Shown here piece after piece: positions 35,901-47,100 of a DNA stretch of 64,000 nt (its first letter is position 1; each line of letters begins with the position of its first letter). The notes beneath the pieces are model-generated. The model was not told the origin of the DNA, made no database searches, and was given only the letters and a program-made list of their open reading frames with translations. The position numbers and the translations under genes are program-made. The DNA is from Eudorina sp. 2006-703-Eu-15 (taxonomy: Eukaryota > Chlorophyta > Chlorophyceae > Chlamydomonadales > Volvocaceae). The stretch lies in assembly GCA_003117195.1 (NCBI GenBank), contig BDSI01000113.1, positions 186,001 to 250,000 of the forward strand, in the 5' to 3' direction.

Positions 35901-38900
35901 GTCCCCTTGCATCCTCCGTTCTGCGGCACATCACTATCCACCACCATTACCTCCCTCCCCCGGACAGCCCTCAACGTGCAGAGTGGTACGGCACCCACCT
36001 GTGGATGCCGTGCAGCTTATAGCCCCGTACGGTCACTAGGCATCCCAGCCTCAGTTCCGCCGCCGCGCCGCCTCCTCCTCCGCCGCCGCCGTCACGTCCT
36101 CCCTGTGTCCGCCTCTCCGAGGAGCTCAGCGCGGGCAGCCCCAGGTCCTGGAGCTGGGACAGGTACAGAGGCTCCCGGGCTGCGCCCAGCACCTGGGAGA
36201 CGGCGAGCGGGGAGTGGGACCGCAGGAAATTGGTAGGGCTTTAGAAGCTGCGCTGCTGCCAGAGTCAAGGTCCGTACATGAGGTTGGTGTCCACGTCCCT
36301 GCTGGATCCGTCTATCTGCTGCCAGGCATTGTCCGCGCTGCCACTCGCCCCCTCCCGCACACACACGCACACACACATACACACGCGCGCACCTGAAGCA
36401 GGAAGGCCAGCTGACTCGCAATGAAGCTCCCGCCGCGTCCCGTGCCACCGGCGGCAGGGGCACCAGGGGCGGGGGCGGCCACCGCCGGCGCCACCACCAC
36501 CCTCATGTACAGCGAGTACAGTGCCGGCGCGGCACCTTTGGCGGCCGTGTCCTGCAGCTGCGAGGTGACTGGCGCCAGCAGAGGCGCCCACGAGGCCGAT
36601 GGGGCGTTGCTGGGGGTTTGGGCGGTTTTGAAGGCCGCTGCCGCCGCCGCCGCTGCCGCGGCCTCCAAGATGTCCTCCGCCAAGCGCAGGAACAGCATCC
36701 AGCCGCCGCTGGCCTGCGGTAGGGCACCAGGCATAATCATGGTAATCAACGGACCTACCGGATTAAAACCTATCAGCTATGCCCTTGATGGAGCCAGGAA
36801 AAAACCGAGGTGGGGCAAGGGCAGCACGGCGGCAGGCTCATGGAAGCCCGCTGCTTCCTGCCATTACGGTACCGAAGCTCCGTGGGACGATCCGGTGGTG
36901 ACTCGGCTTGCGCTGTGCGACCCCGCCCTCCTGAAGTGCGCACTGCGCTGCGCTGTCGGGAGGAGCAAGCAGTCATCGGGGGGAGCCGACCGTGGAGGAC
37001 GTCTTCACGCGGCGTCTTCGGCAAGTCCAGTCGCGCAGCTCTCGCTGCCCTCACCTCCCACAGGCCCTTCGCCAGCGCGCCCACACCGCCGTCGCCAACG
37101 CCCGCGGCCCCTCCCTGCAACGCCGCTGCCAGGGCACGTCGCCGGGACAGCCGTACCGCCAGCGCGTCCGCGCACGCGGCCGGCGGCGGCCGCAGGTCGT
37201 CCGGGGAGATGACCCGCGGGTCGAACTTGTGCGCCAGCAGCGCGCGGATGTGCGGCAGGGGCCGCGCCGTCACCATCAGCCGCACGAACGCCGGCAGGCG
37301 CGGGAAGTGCTCCTGCGCACAAGTATAAGGCCCAGGAAGGCCGCATTGCGGCGATCGCACTGAGAAAGGAATAGACCCACACAGACGCGGCCGGCCCGCT
37401 GCGGCCTCAACACATCTCGGGCGGCACAGGCCGCCCAGCAGGCCATCGGCTGTGGCCGTCGGTACGGCGCTGCTGAGCCCCGGAGAAGGCGGCGGAGCCC
37501 CCGGGCCGCCACTCATCCGGGCGCTGGTACCGTACATGGACGCCGTGGCCCATATGATGTGCTGGGCCCCACACGGTATCGTGATTTGTGAAGGACGACT
37601 GGTTGCCGCGTGCGCGTGCGCCCGAGCGGCCCACACGTCCTGAGCTCCTGACGGGGACGACCCCACCCGCCGATGAGGCCGCCCCAGTATGAGGCCACCA
37701 GAGTCGACCGCCGTCCCACCAAAGAACCAACGCGCTATCCCTGGTTTCCCGCCGAGGTATATCAGCAGGCCCAGCCCTCAGCCGCTTGCCCCGGAGGTGA
37801 GGCACCACCGCCTCCGTCACCTCCCCCAGCGCACCTGCAACAGGAGCAGCATGGCGTTCTCGTGGGCGCCCCCCACAGCCCCCGAGGCCCCCTCGTCCAG
37901 TGCGTCTATCAGGAGCACCAGCCGGGGCGGAGGCGGCGGAGCCGTCGCCGCCGCCACCTTGCATGCCCCGCGTTCCCCAGCGGACGCCTGCTGCAGCTCG
38001 GCATCGTCGCCGTCCCCCTCCGCGGCGGTAGGCGCCACGGCTTCTGGCGCGGCCGCCGCCGCCGCCGCCGCTTGCACGGCATCTTCGTACGATTTCCACA
38101 CCAGCTCCAGTGGCCTCAGCAGCAGCGCTTCAAAAGCTGCCGCGACCGGGTCCTCCCCGCTGCCGCCGCCGCTGCTGTCGCCGTATCCGCCGCCAGCGCC
38201 GCCGCCGCCCTCGGCGCTGGCCATGCCCGCGATCGCCTGCAGCGCGAAGCTGACGCCGCTCTCCTCCTCACCCCAGCGGTTGCCCCGGTCGCCGCCCCGG
38301 CTCATGGCCAGCTCGAAGGCGTAGTAGGACTGCAATCAAAGGAGATCGCAGCGCTTGATATGGATGCCTAGGTGCCTGGTGGCCCAGGCTGCATCTTCAC
38401 ATATTTCAGATATCCCGCTCGTACCTGCAGCTGCTGAGGGAACTGCTGAGAGAGCTGGTAGGCCAGGGTGCGCATGGCGGCAAGGGGGTCCAGGGCCTGA
38501 GGGGAAATGGGGGTACAAGGTGGGCAGGGACAGGCGGGTGCAGACAGGCGGGGTGTGTATGCAGGGCGGTTTTAAGGTAGGCAGAAGCAGGCCGTTGGGA
38601 CATCCATGAGACGATGAGAGGCACGTGACGATCGAACGATTTCGGAGTGCGCGGGTTGAGGTTAGGGCGACCCGTCGAGGGGGGCCACCAGGGCGTGCAG
38701 GCTGCGAGGACAACGGAATGGGTGCACGGCCGGATACCGTACGTGGACCCACAGCCGGGTGGAGCTCGCCGGACAGGGAATGGGGTGAAATGGAAGGGCG
38801 GCCGAGCCAGGGGACGTTTTGCAGGGACTTCTTCGCACAGTGCCTGGTTGGCTCCAACCGGCCGTCCCACCTGCAGGTTGTTCGCCCTGCAAAAGTGAGC

Positions 38901-41900
38901 TGCCACGGGCGCTCCGCCGCCGCCACCGCCACCGCCCCTTCCAGGGACCCTGTCTGACCCCGCCGCAGCCGTCATGCGCTGCACAGCCGCCGCCGCGGCC
39001 GAGGACTTGCCGGTGCCGGGCGCTCCCAGCAGCGCCAAGGCGCGGTGGTTTGGGTGCCCTGGCGGCAGCCCCAGCCACGAGTCCAGGGCCGAGAAATCCT
39101 GCGGGTGCAGCAGGGCCAGGTTACACTCGCTAGCCTGCCTGCCGCAGTCGACGCCGTGAGAAATGCCTTTCAGATGGGGATGCGGAAATAAGAACGGGGT
39201 GGTTGAATGTACGGCAAGAGTCGGTGTGGAGCGATTTATGGCCAGGTTCAGCTCACAGAGGAACTCGACCTGCCACCCCTCGCTGACGGGCACGACAGAA
39301 ATCGTGGCGACAATGGTGGTGGTGGTAGTTTCGGTGGTAGTGGTGATGGTTGCGCTAAGGAACTGCAATGCATTGTAAGTTTGTAACTTCCGACCACTCA
39401 CCCACTCCGGGGGTGGCGGCGCGGGCGCCGGTGGCGCCCCCCGGGTCGCCCCCGCCGCGCCCGCAAGCTCGCCCTCGTAGTCCAGCGGCCGCAGCAGCAG
39501 CGCGCAGCGCACGGCGGCGTTGAAGGACGTGATGCCGCCCTCGGCGGCGGCGATGTCGGCCAGGATGCGGTCCTTGTCAGCGGCCACCGTGGCCCTGGCG
39601 GAGGCGGCGTCGATCTGGGTCCAATGACAAGTAGGGGGTCGGCTTCCTTGAAGCCGGAAAAAGGGCGGGTGCCCCCTACAATCGGGGCCTCGCCCAAAAA
39701 CCCCGGGCGGGAACCATCAGCGCGGCACAGTGCGTGGAGGTCAACCGTATTGCCCTGCGAGGGTGTGCCTTGGCAAGCGACCTCGCTGATGACGGATGAT
39801 GGCGCAGAGGGGAGGGGCCATCATCATCATGACGCCGGCTGGACAATGCAGTTGAGACGCAGGTGCAGGGTCTTTAAGGCTCTCAGATGCACGGCAAGTC
39901 CACTAGCCGCACGCCGCCACGCACCATCTGCCGTACCCAAAACCCGACCCACCTGGCCGTACAGCTTCGCGCGCTGTGCCGCCGACAGCCCCGTGGTGAG
40001 CACCACGAGCGCCTGGCTGCGACTGCGGCCAGGACTGCTGCTGCTGCTGTCGCCGCCGGTGGTCTTCCCCGCGCCTGCGGCGCCCCGCCCGGCGATGCCG
40101 TCTGCCTCATTGCTGCCGCCACCGCTGCTGTCATCGGTCCCGGCGACCACTGTCAGGGTGGTCCACATCTCAAACAGGCACCAGATGCGCTCAAAGGGCG
40201 CCCCTGACGGGAAGGAACGGGCGGCCGCAACGGTACACATAAATGCAGCTGAGGGACGTGACGTGCGATCAAAACCCTAGACCTACCTACCTACTTACCT
40301 ACCTACCAAAGTGCCTACCCAGCTGTTGACCTGTGTGGCTACCGGCTCGCCCGCCCGCCGTGCATGTCAGCAAACCGTACCAACCTGCCTGTTTGCCCAT
40401 CCCCCCATCCCCCCATGCGCCCACGCACCCACCCGCCGCATCGGTGCACACCAGGGTGGCGGCGGCGTCCCTCACCGCCAGCCTCAGCTGCTGTAGGTCG
40501 TCCGCCTGCTGCTGCCCCGGGTGCTGGTTGATGATGAAGATGTCGCACCACACGTACGTGTCAGCAGCAACTGCAGGGGCGGGCAGCAGGCAGCCCCAGG
40601 GGCAAGGGGACCGACCCACCGTGGCGGGCCGGGAATGGGCGGGGGAGCCACCGAGGATTGGGATGAGCCGGGTGAGCAGCACGCGGACACCCTAGGTGGG
40701 CGGGCCAAGGGCACACGGCGAGAGGCCGCGCGAACCGGCCTGGCAGGAGCAGATCCTAGCGTGGGCGTCCGAAGCGGGCAACCGTTACCCAGAGGCACGG
40801 ACGTGCTGACCCCGGTGCCCGGTCCGCCTGCTCGGCGCGGGCGGTTGTGCTGTCACCGCCTCGGAGCCCTCCGATACCCCCTCCCGCTGCGCACCCGCTC
40901 CTGCTCTGTACCCCTCTTGCCCTCTACCTGCCTCCGTTCAGGCTCCCGGGCCCAGCACCGCGGTACCCACCAGCGCCCCGCAGGTAGTGCGCGCACAGCC
41001 CCACCATCTCCCAGAACGGCCGCCCTGCACGCCGGCGACCACACCGCGGGCAGAAGGGGCCGCGGGCGCGCAAGGGCGGGGGAAGGAAGACCGAGACGCA
41101 GTTAAGGGCGCAAGACCAGGGCGCAGGACCATGTTGTGAGCACCGTCAGGATAAGCACAGTACGCAGGACTGTAGGAAACCCCTGGAAGAGGGGCAGTGA
41201 ATTTCAACATCAACGCAGGGATTTCGGTACGCGGATGACTCACAGCGGTGCTGGTCGCAGAGGCCGCCGTGCCGGGCGATAAAACAGCACTTTGTCCCGA
41301 CAATGTTGGATGCATTCCAATTCCCAAAGGAACAAGGCGCGCCCGGACGTGGGGGGAAGGCGCTGAACAACGAGATCGACAAGCGGGAGGTGGACGAGGC
41401 AGCTGCACCATATTACACAGCGGGGTCCTGCGCTGACCCATACCGGCCAACCTGCCTGTCCTGCCCGACTCACCCCAGGCGTGACTGACGAAGTAGTAGT
41501 CGGTGCGTCCCGGCGGCAGCGTGTGGGGGAAGACGTCGGGCAGGTCCACGTACCTGCACCACGGGCCCGGGCAGAGGATGCACAGGCAGGCAGGGAGCGC
41601 CCCGCGACTGGGATCAAAGCCCCTACTTCCATCTGGGTCGGGGCTTGAAGAGCCAAGGGAATCCATCAAGAGATGCTGCCCTCCGCCTTGGCCCGACCCC
41701 AGGTGCTGTGAGGGGCACGGCAGGCACACACAGCCAGCAAGCCGGGACGCCAAAGAACCAGGCCCGCCATGCCTAGGGGTAGGCACGCGTACACCACACC
41801 GCTGGATGTCCGCACCGAATGGTTTGCTGCAGTGTGTGCGGCTTGACCAGTTGGTCCACCACTGCCAAGGTGGGCATCGAGGGCGGCACGTTGCGCTCCG

Positions 41901-42650
41901 CGAAGTCCAGGAGGAACGCCAGGGAAACCGCCAGGCCGCCGATGTGGGGCAGTCGCTGGCCGGCAGCGCCGGCGTTGGAGGCAGCCCTGGTCGTGAAGCT
42001 GCTCGCCACGCTGCTGCTGCTGCCGCCAGGCGCCACGGAGGCCACCGAGACTGCCGTACACGATGCGGCGAGATGCGAACATGGGATGTGATTGGAAGCG
42101 AACGATGTACGGTTCGTGGAGAGTGTTAGTTGACGGATCTGAGATGCGCTTTGGCGAGTTTATAGAAATCGGTGACTGATACACAGAAGAGGCGGGGTGT
42201 TCAAGATGGGGCAGAGGTGCGCGCGCCAGGCGGCGCCAGGCGCTCAAGACAGGGGCAGGCCCTGCGGTGGTCGGGTTGGTTTTGACGGTGAATGACGCGA
42301 GGACAGAGATGTTGATGCTATCCCGAGTATTCAAGCTTCACGTCAACGGGTTCAACGACGCGCCGCCGCACTGCACCTGGACGGCTGATCGGCTTGTCTG
42401 GTCTTGCGGAAGCTGCTGCTGCTGCGACTGCTGCAGCCGCCGACAGCCTTGCTGAGCCAGATGCAGCTCTCTCAATTTGCAGGGAAGTGACCGGGGTCTT
42501 TTCATTTTTGGTGTCTTTCTGGGCCTCAGCCGACGGCCGGCCCTCCGTTACCACCTGGGCAAACGGGCAAGAGGAGGGGAGCGGTGACGGTTGAAAGGTA
42601 CGGGAGCCAAACATACCGAAGAGTTGATCGCATTCAACGGGGCAAGTCAT
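23978..42650 (-). CDS. NLR-like STAND protein: TIR-like + NACHT ATPase + WD40 repeats
   Basis: Predicted intracellular receptor of about 2360 residues. Thirty-one exons agree in phase: 42650-42377, 42050-41816, 41553-41474, 41024-40971, 40570-40433, 40203-39953, 39614-39402, 39134-38871, 38496-38425, 38329-37835, 37312-37055, 36713-36393, 36192-35999, 35793-35468, 35155-34905, 34704-34134, 33740-33697, 33331-32983, 32529-32368, 31878-31576, 31307-30858, 30506-30387, 29724-29654, 29385-28986, 28390-28232, 27688-27563, 27286-27149, 26258-26218, 25942-25855, 25366-25026, 24271-23978. The start ATG opens exon 1 (MTCPVECDQLFG). In order: Ala-rich N terminus, TIR-like domain (about 171-345), NACHT (about 416-880), linker (to about 1320), WD40 blades (about 1320-2330). 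By analogy with animal and plant NLRs, ligand binding by the propellers would trigger ATP-driven oligomerisation and activate the TIR-like part. That role is inference. Exons 17, 27 and 28 have no start codon of their own but are required by phase. Confidence 0.85.
24359..24425. repeat. Two-copy tandem repeat in NLR intron 30
   Basis: ATGGAGACAAATAAAGAGGT and ATGGAGACAAAAAAGAGGTT, each running into TCGCACC, lie 39 bp apart in the last intron of the NLR-like gene. Confidence 0.7.
27080..27122. repeat. Short dispersed repeat, copy 1
   Basis: GGGCGGGCGGGTTGCAATTC followed by TAAACAC is nearly identical to 56556-56585 (GGGCGGGCGGGTTGCATTTC, TAAGCAC). It is in an NLR intron. Confidence 0.6.
28441..28655. 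repeat. 26-28 bp minisatellite in NLR intron 24
   Basis: Seven or more copies of a unit around TTTATCAGCAGTCGCTTCAG follow one another, ending in a shorter CTTCAGCAGTCC series. The array lies within the intron 28391-28985 and accounts for a long plus-strand open frame there. Confidence 0.9.
31408..31465. repeat. Perfect 25 bp inverted repeat with 8 nt loop
   Basis: Left arm 31408-31432 and right arm 31441-31465 are exact reverse complements; the loop is TCACTTTC. The hairpin lies in NLR intron 20 (31308-31575) and would be transcribed. It could be a MITE-like relic, a small-RNA precursor or a transcription-derived structure. Confidence 0.9.
32565..32695. repeat. CAG-rich repeats in NLR intron 18
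   Basis: CAGCAG tracts alternate with two copies of CACCACCGTCAAGCATTA about 52 bp apart. They lie just upstream (in transcript sense, downstream of exon 18) of exon 19. Confidence 0.7.
36393..39134 (-). other. NACHT/STAND ATPase-coding exons 8-12 of the NLR-like gene
   Basis: Walker A is GAPGTGKS (residues 452-459, Lys458) preceded by RALALL. Walker B with the NACHT-type acidic pair is LVLLIDALDEG (654-664: Asp659, Asp662, Glu663). A sensor-like strand VRLMVTARP follows (702-710, Arg709). A Gly/Ala-rich insertion of about 80 residues sits between FELAMS and RLVLLID. Exon 12 begins a helical region (WMLFLRLAEDILEA). The GxGK[ST] plus DALDE combination and the following STARP-like sensor are typical of NACHT, not of AAA+ ATPases. 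Confidence 0.85.
39402..42050 (-). other. TIR-like domain-coding exons 2-7 of the NLR-like gene
   Basis: The translated order matches a TIR fold. YYFVSHAWG (residues 189-197) corresponds to strand A. RPFWEMVGLCAHYL (from 198) is the first helix. YVWCDIFIINQHPG (220-233) is strand B and its loop. ATLVCTD is strand C. RIWCLFEMW (266-274) is the WCLxE helix, and ALVVLTTG is strand D. Upstream, LPHIGGLAVSLAFLLDFAER is a helical lead-in. Exon 7 adds a helical connector (DRILADIAAAEGGITSFNAA). In plant TIRs the glutamate of WCLDE is catalytic for NAD cleavage; here it is Glu272. The fold is inferred from motif order, and the sequence is divergent enough that an unrelated flavodoxin-like domain is possible. 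Confidence 0.65.
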
Positions 42651-44143
42651 TCGACTAAGAGTGTGTCCTTACCGTCACAGCAGCCTCGCGATGGCAGGAT
42701 ATGCCCGAACCCATGCTAGCGAGCTTCGTGACAACAGTCAACCGCGCTGCAGGTCAATCGAGGTAGAATATTAAATTATTACAAAATATATACAGCACCC
42801 TGGTGCTTCAATAATCAGGCAATGCTTGCGCCAACCAGTCTGACAGTACTTAGTGATGTGTTTTGTTATTTTTAGGCCGTCATGTGATTAGAAGTAAGAG
42901 TCACTGCCAATCCGTCAACCCAGACATGCATCTGGTAACGCTGGCGCATGCGGGTCGTTGCGTTGACCTGACGGTTCACAAGGAAAACACAATCCCAAGT
43001 ACATTTTATTACGAAACTGCCACAGTACTAAACAACAAAGTTGACGTCGTGCTCTCTTGGGGTCCCAAGCGTCGTACCGCCAACCGCCCCACGCTTCGCT
43101 TCTACTGCGGTGACTCGACGCAAGAGCCCTTGCCACTTAACCAAACATACCGACGATAAGATCTATTATAAGTTTCTGATAATTACATATGTAGAACTTA
43201 CAGTCAAACTGCCCACGTGAGCTGTCCCCTGCCAGTTGCCGGCCGGCATAAGCAATATCGCCACGTAAAGCAGACTCTTTGAGGGATTCCAAGTGCGTCA
43301 ACGTCTCATGACTAATTTGATTCATACGATCCCATGAGAGCTACATTGGCGCATCCTACAGGTGCTCTTTACTGCCTTCAGCCAACGGATCCTGGCCGGT
43401 GTTCGGTTAACTGGGTTAACCAGACAGGCCCGGCGTTCGGTTAATTGGGTTAACCAGACAGGCCCAGACCTCACACGACCGCGAGGGATGATGCTTGGTG
43501 GAGTGACAGCCGTGACAGCAGATCACGGCAGACCTTCCGCTGACCGGTCAATCACTCGGCTATGTAGGGTTACGCAGGTTGCGCCGGGAGTGATATGGTT
43601 GTTAGGCTCAGTGATGTTACTGCTGCACGACGTGCCCACTGAGAATGACGGAGGTTGCATTTTCTGACAGGTTTCTGATTGGAGCAGGTTGGAGCTGACG
43701 GGAGACACGACTCAGCGTGGCTGTTTATGAGGTTGCAGTCGATCATCTTCAACTTTGGCCACTGATAAGGTTATGCGGAAACCTATGAGGGACAGCCAAA
43801 CGTGTATTTGTTGTCAAGTGTCTGTTAAGCCGTGCGGATGAGCTTAGGTGCACATCTAGCTCGTATCTTTGCAATTATGATAATATGATCAAAGTAAGAT
43901 ATTTTAGCTGTTCTATGGGATGGGATGACAATCAGGCAAGGACTTGATTTGTGGTGGAGTCAGTTGGATCCAGTTTGGATCAACAGTTCTCACGGCTCTC
44001 AGAGGCTCGTAAACCAAAACCATCACGGTCCCACACCGCTCATTTAGATTTCGCAGATAAACTGTCGAAACTTCGTTCCCGCTAGGATGCACAATTGCCG
44101 CCAACGATAGTGCAGCGCCCTGAAAGCTTAGAAGCTGTGCTCG
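42651..44143. promoter_or_regulatory. Divergent intergenic region between NLR-like and SNM1-like genes
   Basis: About 1.5 kb separates two start codons pointing away from each other, so both promoters must lie here. It is markedly lower in GC than the flanking genes. It contains the 34 bp tandem repeat with GGTTAA/TTAACC motifs at 43400-43464. No convincing gene was seen inside; plus and minus frames here lack motifs. Confidence 0.6.
43400..43464. repeat. 34 bp tandem repeat with GGTTAA inverted motif
   Basis: The unit starting GTTCGGTTAA and ending ACCAGACAGGCCC occurs twice with one or two changes. Each unit holds GGTTAACTGGGTTAACC or its AATT variant, an inverted GGTTAA pair. GGTTAA is the core of plant GT-element sites; regulatory use here is a guess. 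Confidence 0.8.
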
Positions 44144-47100
44144 ATGTCAGACATAAGCGATAATGATAATGATGACTTTGCACCCTTACAGAACAAGCGT
44201 AGGCGAATCGTTGCGCCCCAGCCTCTCCGGAAGCAGAAGCCCAGTGCCAGCCAGAGGAGCACTCCATCACAAACCCCGTCGAGAACACTGCAAGGAGCTC
44301 TACTTCCCAAACCCTCTGCATGTCAATCAAGTTACAGCCAATATCAGTACGAGAAACAGAACTGGAGTCAGGCAGTCAAGACCCAGCCTTTTAGCCACCC
44401 GTTGTCCGCGTCGAGAACTCCCTTGCGGACCCTGCCTGCTGGTTCTGCGCCCGTCGATCCGCATGCCGCACCTACTGGAAGAGGCGACATATCCAGCGGC
44501 AGGGGAATATCCTCGGATGATGTAGTGGACGCGCCATCTGGTGGGTCCCTTGCCATGACCTGCTTAGGGTTGACGGGAGTTCCCGCGCTAGTCACGCTCC
44601 CTGACCGCCCCAGCTCCATGCGTGATTGCGCGCAAATGCATCCTTTATGCTGCTGATCGCCAATGCCGGGCCGTCAAGTACATGCTATTATTAGTAACAG
44701 TTACAGGGTCCCGACCGGGTGTTCCAACGGGTCCAGATAGTTCGTAGGCTCCTCATCTCACCAAGGCCTGCGCACCCATCCTCCATCACCCGCGGGGGTG
44801 TCATGCAGCCATACAGGCCAACACAGCAGGTTAACAGCGCGCCAAGATTGCCTCTCCTGGAAACCGCGCCAGACCCGCCGAATCACATGGCGGGGAGGGA
44901 TGCTGCCTTTAGCAGTGCCGACGATGCAACTTGACTCAATCGCTGGGCTGCCTCTATGCAGGCGGGAGCGTGCCCCACGACCTGCTACGCCCCAACTTGA
45001 CACCTACAGCCCCCTACGCCAGCGGCACCGGATCCGCGCCACGCCCGAATGCGTCCACAGCCCCGTCATCTGGCGGCCCGTGGCGCCGCCTCTCCGAGCC
45101 CAGGCCGCCGTCCAGACTGTCCAGCCGCCGCAGCGGCCAGGGTGCCTCCCAAACCTTCGACCGTTGGGGATCCCAGCCTTGCCAGCAGCAACATCAACAT
45201 GCCCAGCACACGCACATCCCAGCGGCAAACTTTGCTCCGATGCCGGTAGCGGCGGTGATGGCGGTGCCGACGGGGCCCAGGGCCGGATCAGCGGGGGCTG
45301 GGGGAACCCAACACGCGGTCGCCGATGCGGCCTGCTGCCCCGTCTGCGGCTGCGACCTGGCCCTGGTGTCGGACACGGTGACAGGTCGCGAGGCGCACGT
45401 CAACGCGTGCCTCGACACAGGCGGCGGCGGCGGCATCGTTGGTCGTGTGGACGGCAGAGGAGGCGCGATGGCCACTTCCGTACCGGCGGATGCGGCGGCT
45501 CCTGGCAGCGGGCAGAGGCGAGTGCTTCCGAAGCAGGGGGGTGTGACGCGGGCGCCTTTCTGCCGGACCAGTTTCGACCAGCCCGAATCCAACGCGAGGG
45601 CGGAGCCTGCGGCGACGGCTGTTGGCGCGGCTTGTGATCTGGCGATGAATTGCGGCGGCAGCGACGGCGGCGGCAGCGGCAGGGCTGCCCGACCTGGCCC
45701 CATCCGGTGCGCGGAGGGCTGCCCCAAGGAGGTCATGGAGATTGAGCTGCTGGACAGCGACGACGATGAACAGCGAGGGGGAGCGCCAGCTCCTTCAAAT
45801 GCTCAACCGGTTTCGTCGGATGCGGGTTCCCGGGACGGAACCGGAGGGGAGCGAGTACGTCGTGACGAGGGAAGGGGAAATATGGCATCACCCGGTGAAT
45901 CGGGGCTGCAGAGGGGTCCGGGCGGGGGCTTGAAACGGAGAACAAGTGAGGGGAGAATGGAGGATGAGGTTGGCGCGGCGGGTGACAGCCCTGGCGCGGG
46001 CAAACCATCGGTCGCCTTGGACACTGCACACGGCGGTTTCGACATTGACGTGGACGGCGAGGGCGAGGACGAGGACTTGCTCTGGCCGCTGGCTACCCAG
46101 ATTCCTCCACGAGCGGATTCACCGCCGCCGCGTCGCGACTTCGAGCAGGGCATTGCACATGAGGAGGATGCAGCGCCTCACGGCCAAGGGGATGACAGCA
46201 GCTCCCCGCACATGGGGGATCGTGGGCCTTGTGGCAGCGACGCGACCCGGGGCCTGAGCGGGGAGGCAACACATGGGGGCCCCACGGTCGACAGCGACGT
46301 CGATGCCCCCTGCCCAAGCCAAGGCCGAGATCTCGACATGCAGTTCGACACCGGGCGATACGGTGACGAACCCCAGCAGTACGGCGATGAGGAGACGTAC
46401 GACGCGCCGTACCTGGCCGACGAGGCTGAGGATCCTGCTGATCTGAGGCCTGAGGCGCTGGAAGCGCCTGAGGACGTCGACGAGGATGACCCTGTAGCGG
46501 CATGGTGGGTGGGGTCACCACGACGCGGCGGCGCGGGTCCTGCTTGCCAGGCTTCCACCATGCCCACGGGAATCTGACCCAACCCCGTGGACGGCGCGAA
46601 AGGTTCCCCTGTAGTAGTGCTTGTGAAGTATGTTGGGTGTGCTGTCACGCCCATCCCTGTATTGCCGCATGAGGGAGTTGGGGGTGGGCAGACCATCCTG
46701 TTCCATGACTGAGGGGCTGAGCAATTGGAAGTACGCGCTGGCGACTGAAGCAAGAGAACCACGCGACCCCGGCTTGGCTGCCGCAGGCTGCACCGCCACG
46801 GGCTGCAGCGCTGGCTGCCTCGCCTCCGAGACGGCGAGGTGGACGAGGCAGTCGTGCCCGAGCTGAATGATTCGGACCTCCAGGTTGGTTGGTGGTAGTT
46901 GACGGAACGGTCAGGGGCACGGTGCCGTGTGATGCCTGTCTGAGCAGCTTGATGGCGGTTGCCTGTACTGCCCGTCGACATGGTTGCCTTGCATTCAAGT
47001 CTGCGACCGCGCCGGCGGCAGCAGCCGAAAGCTGCTGTGTCATCTGGCCACCTGCCCACCTGATCGCCTACCACTCTGTACTACCACTCCCGTGATGTGA

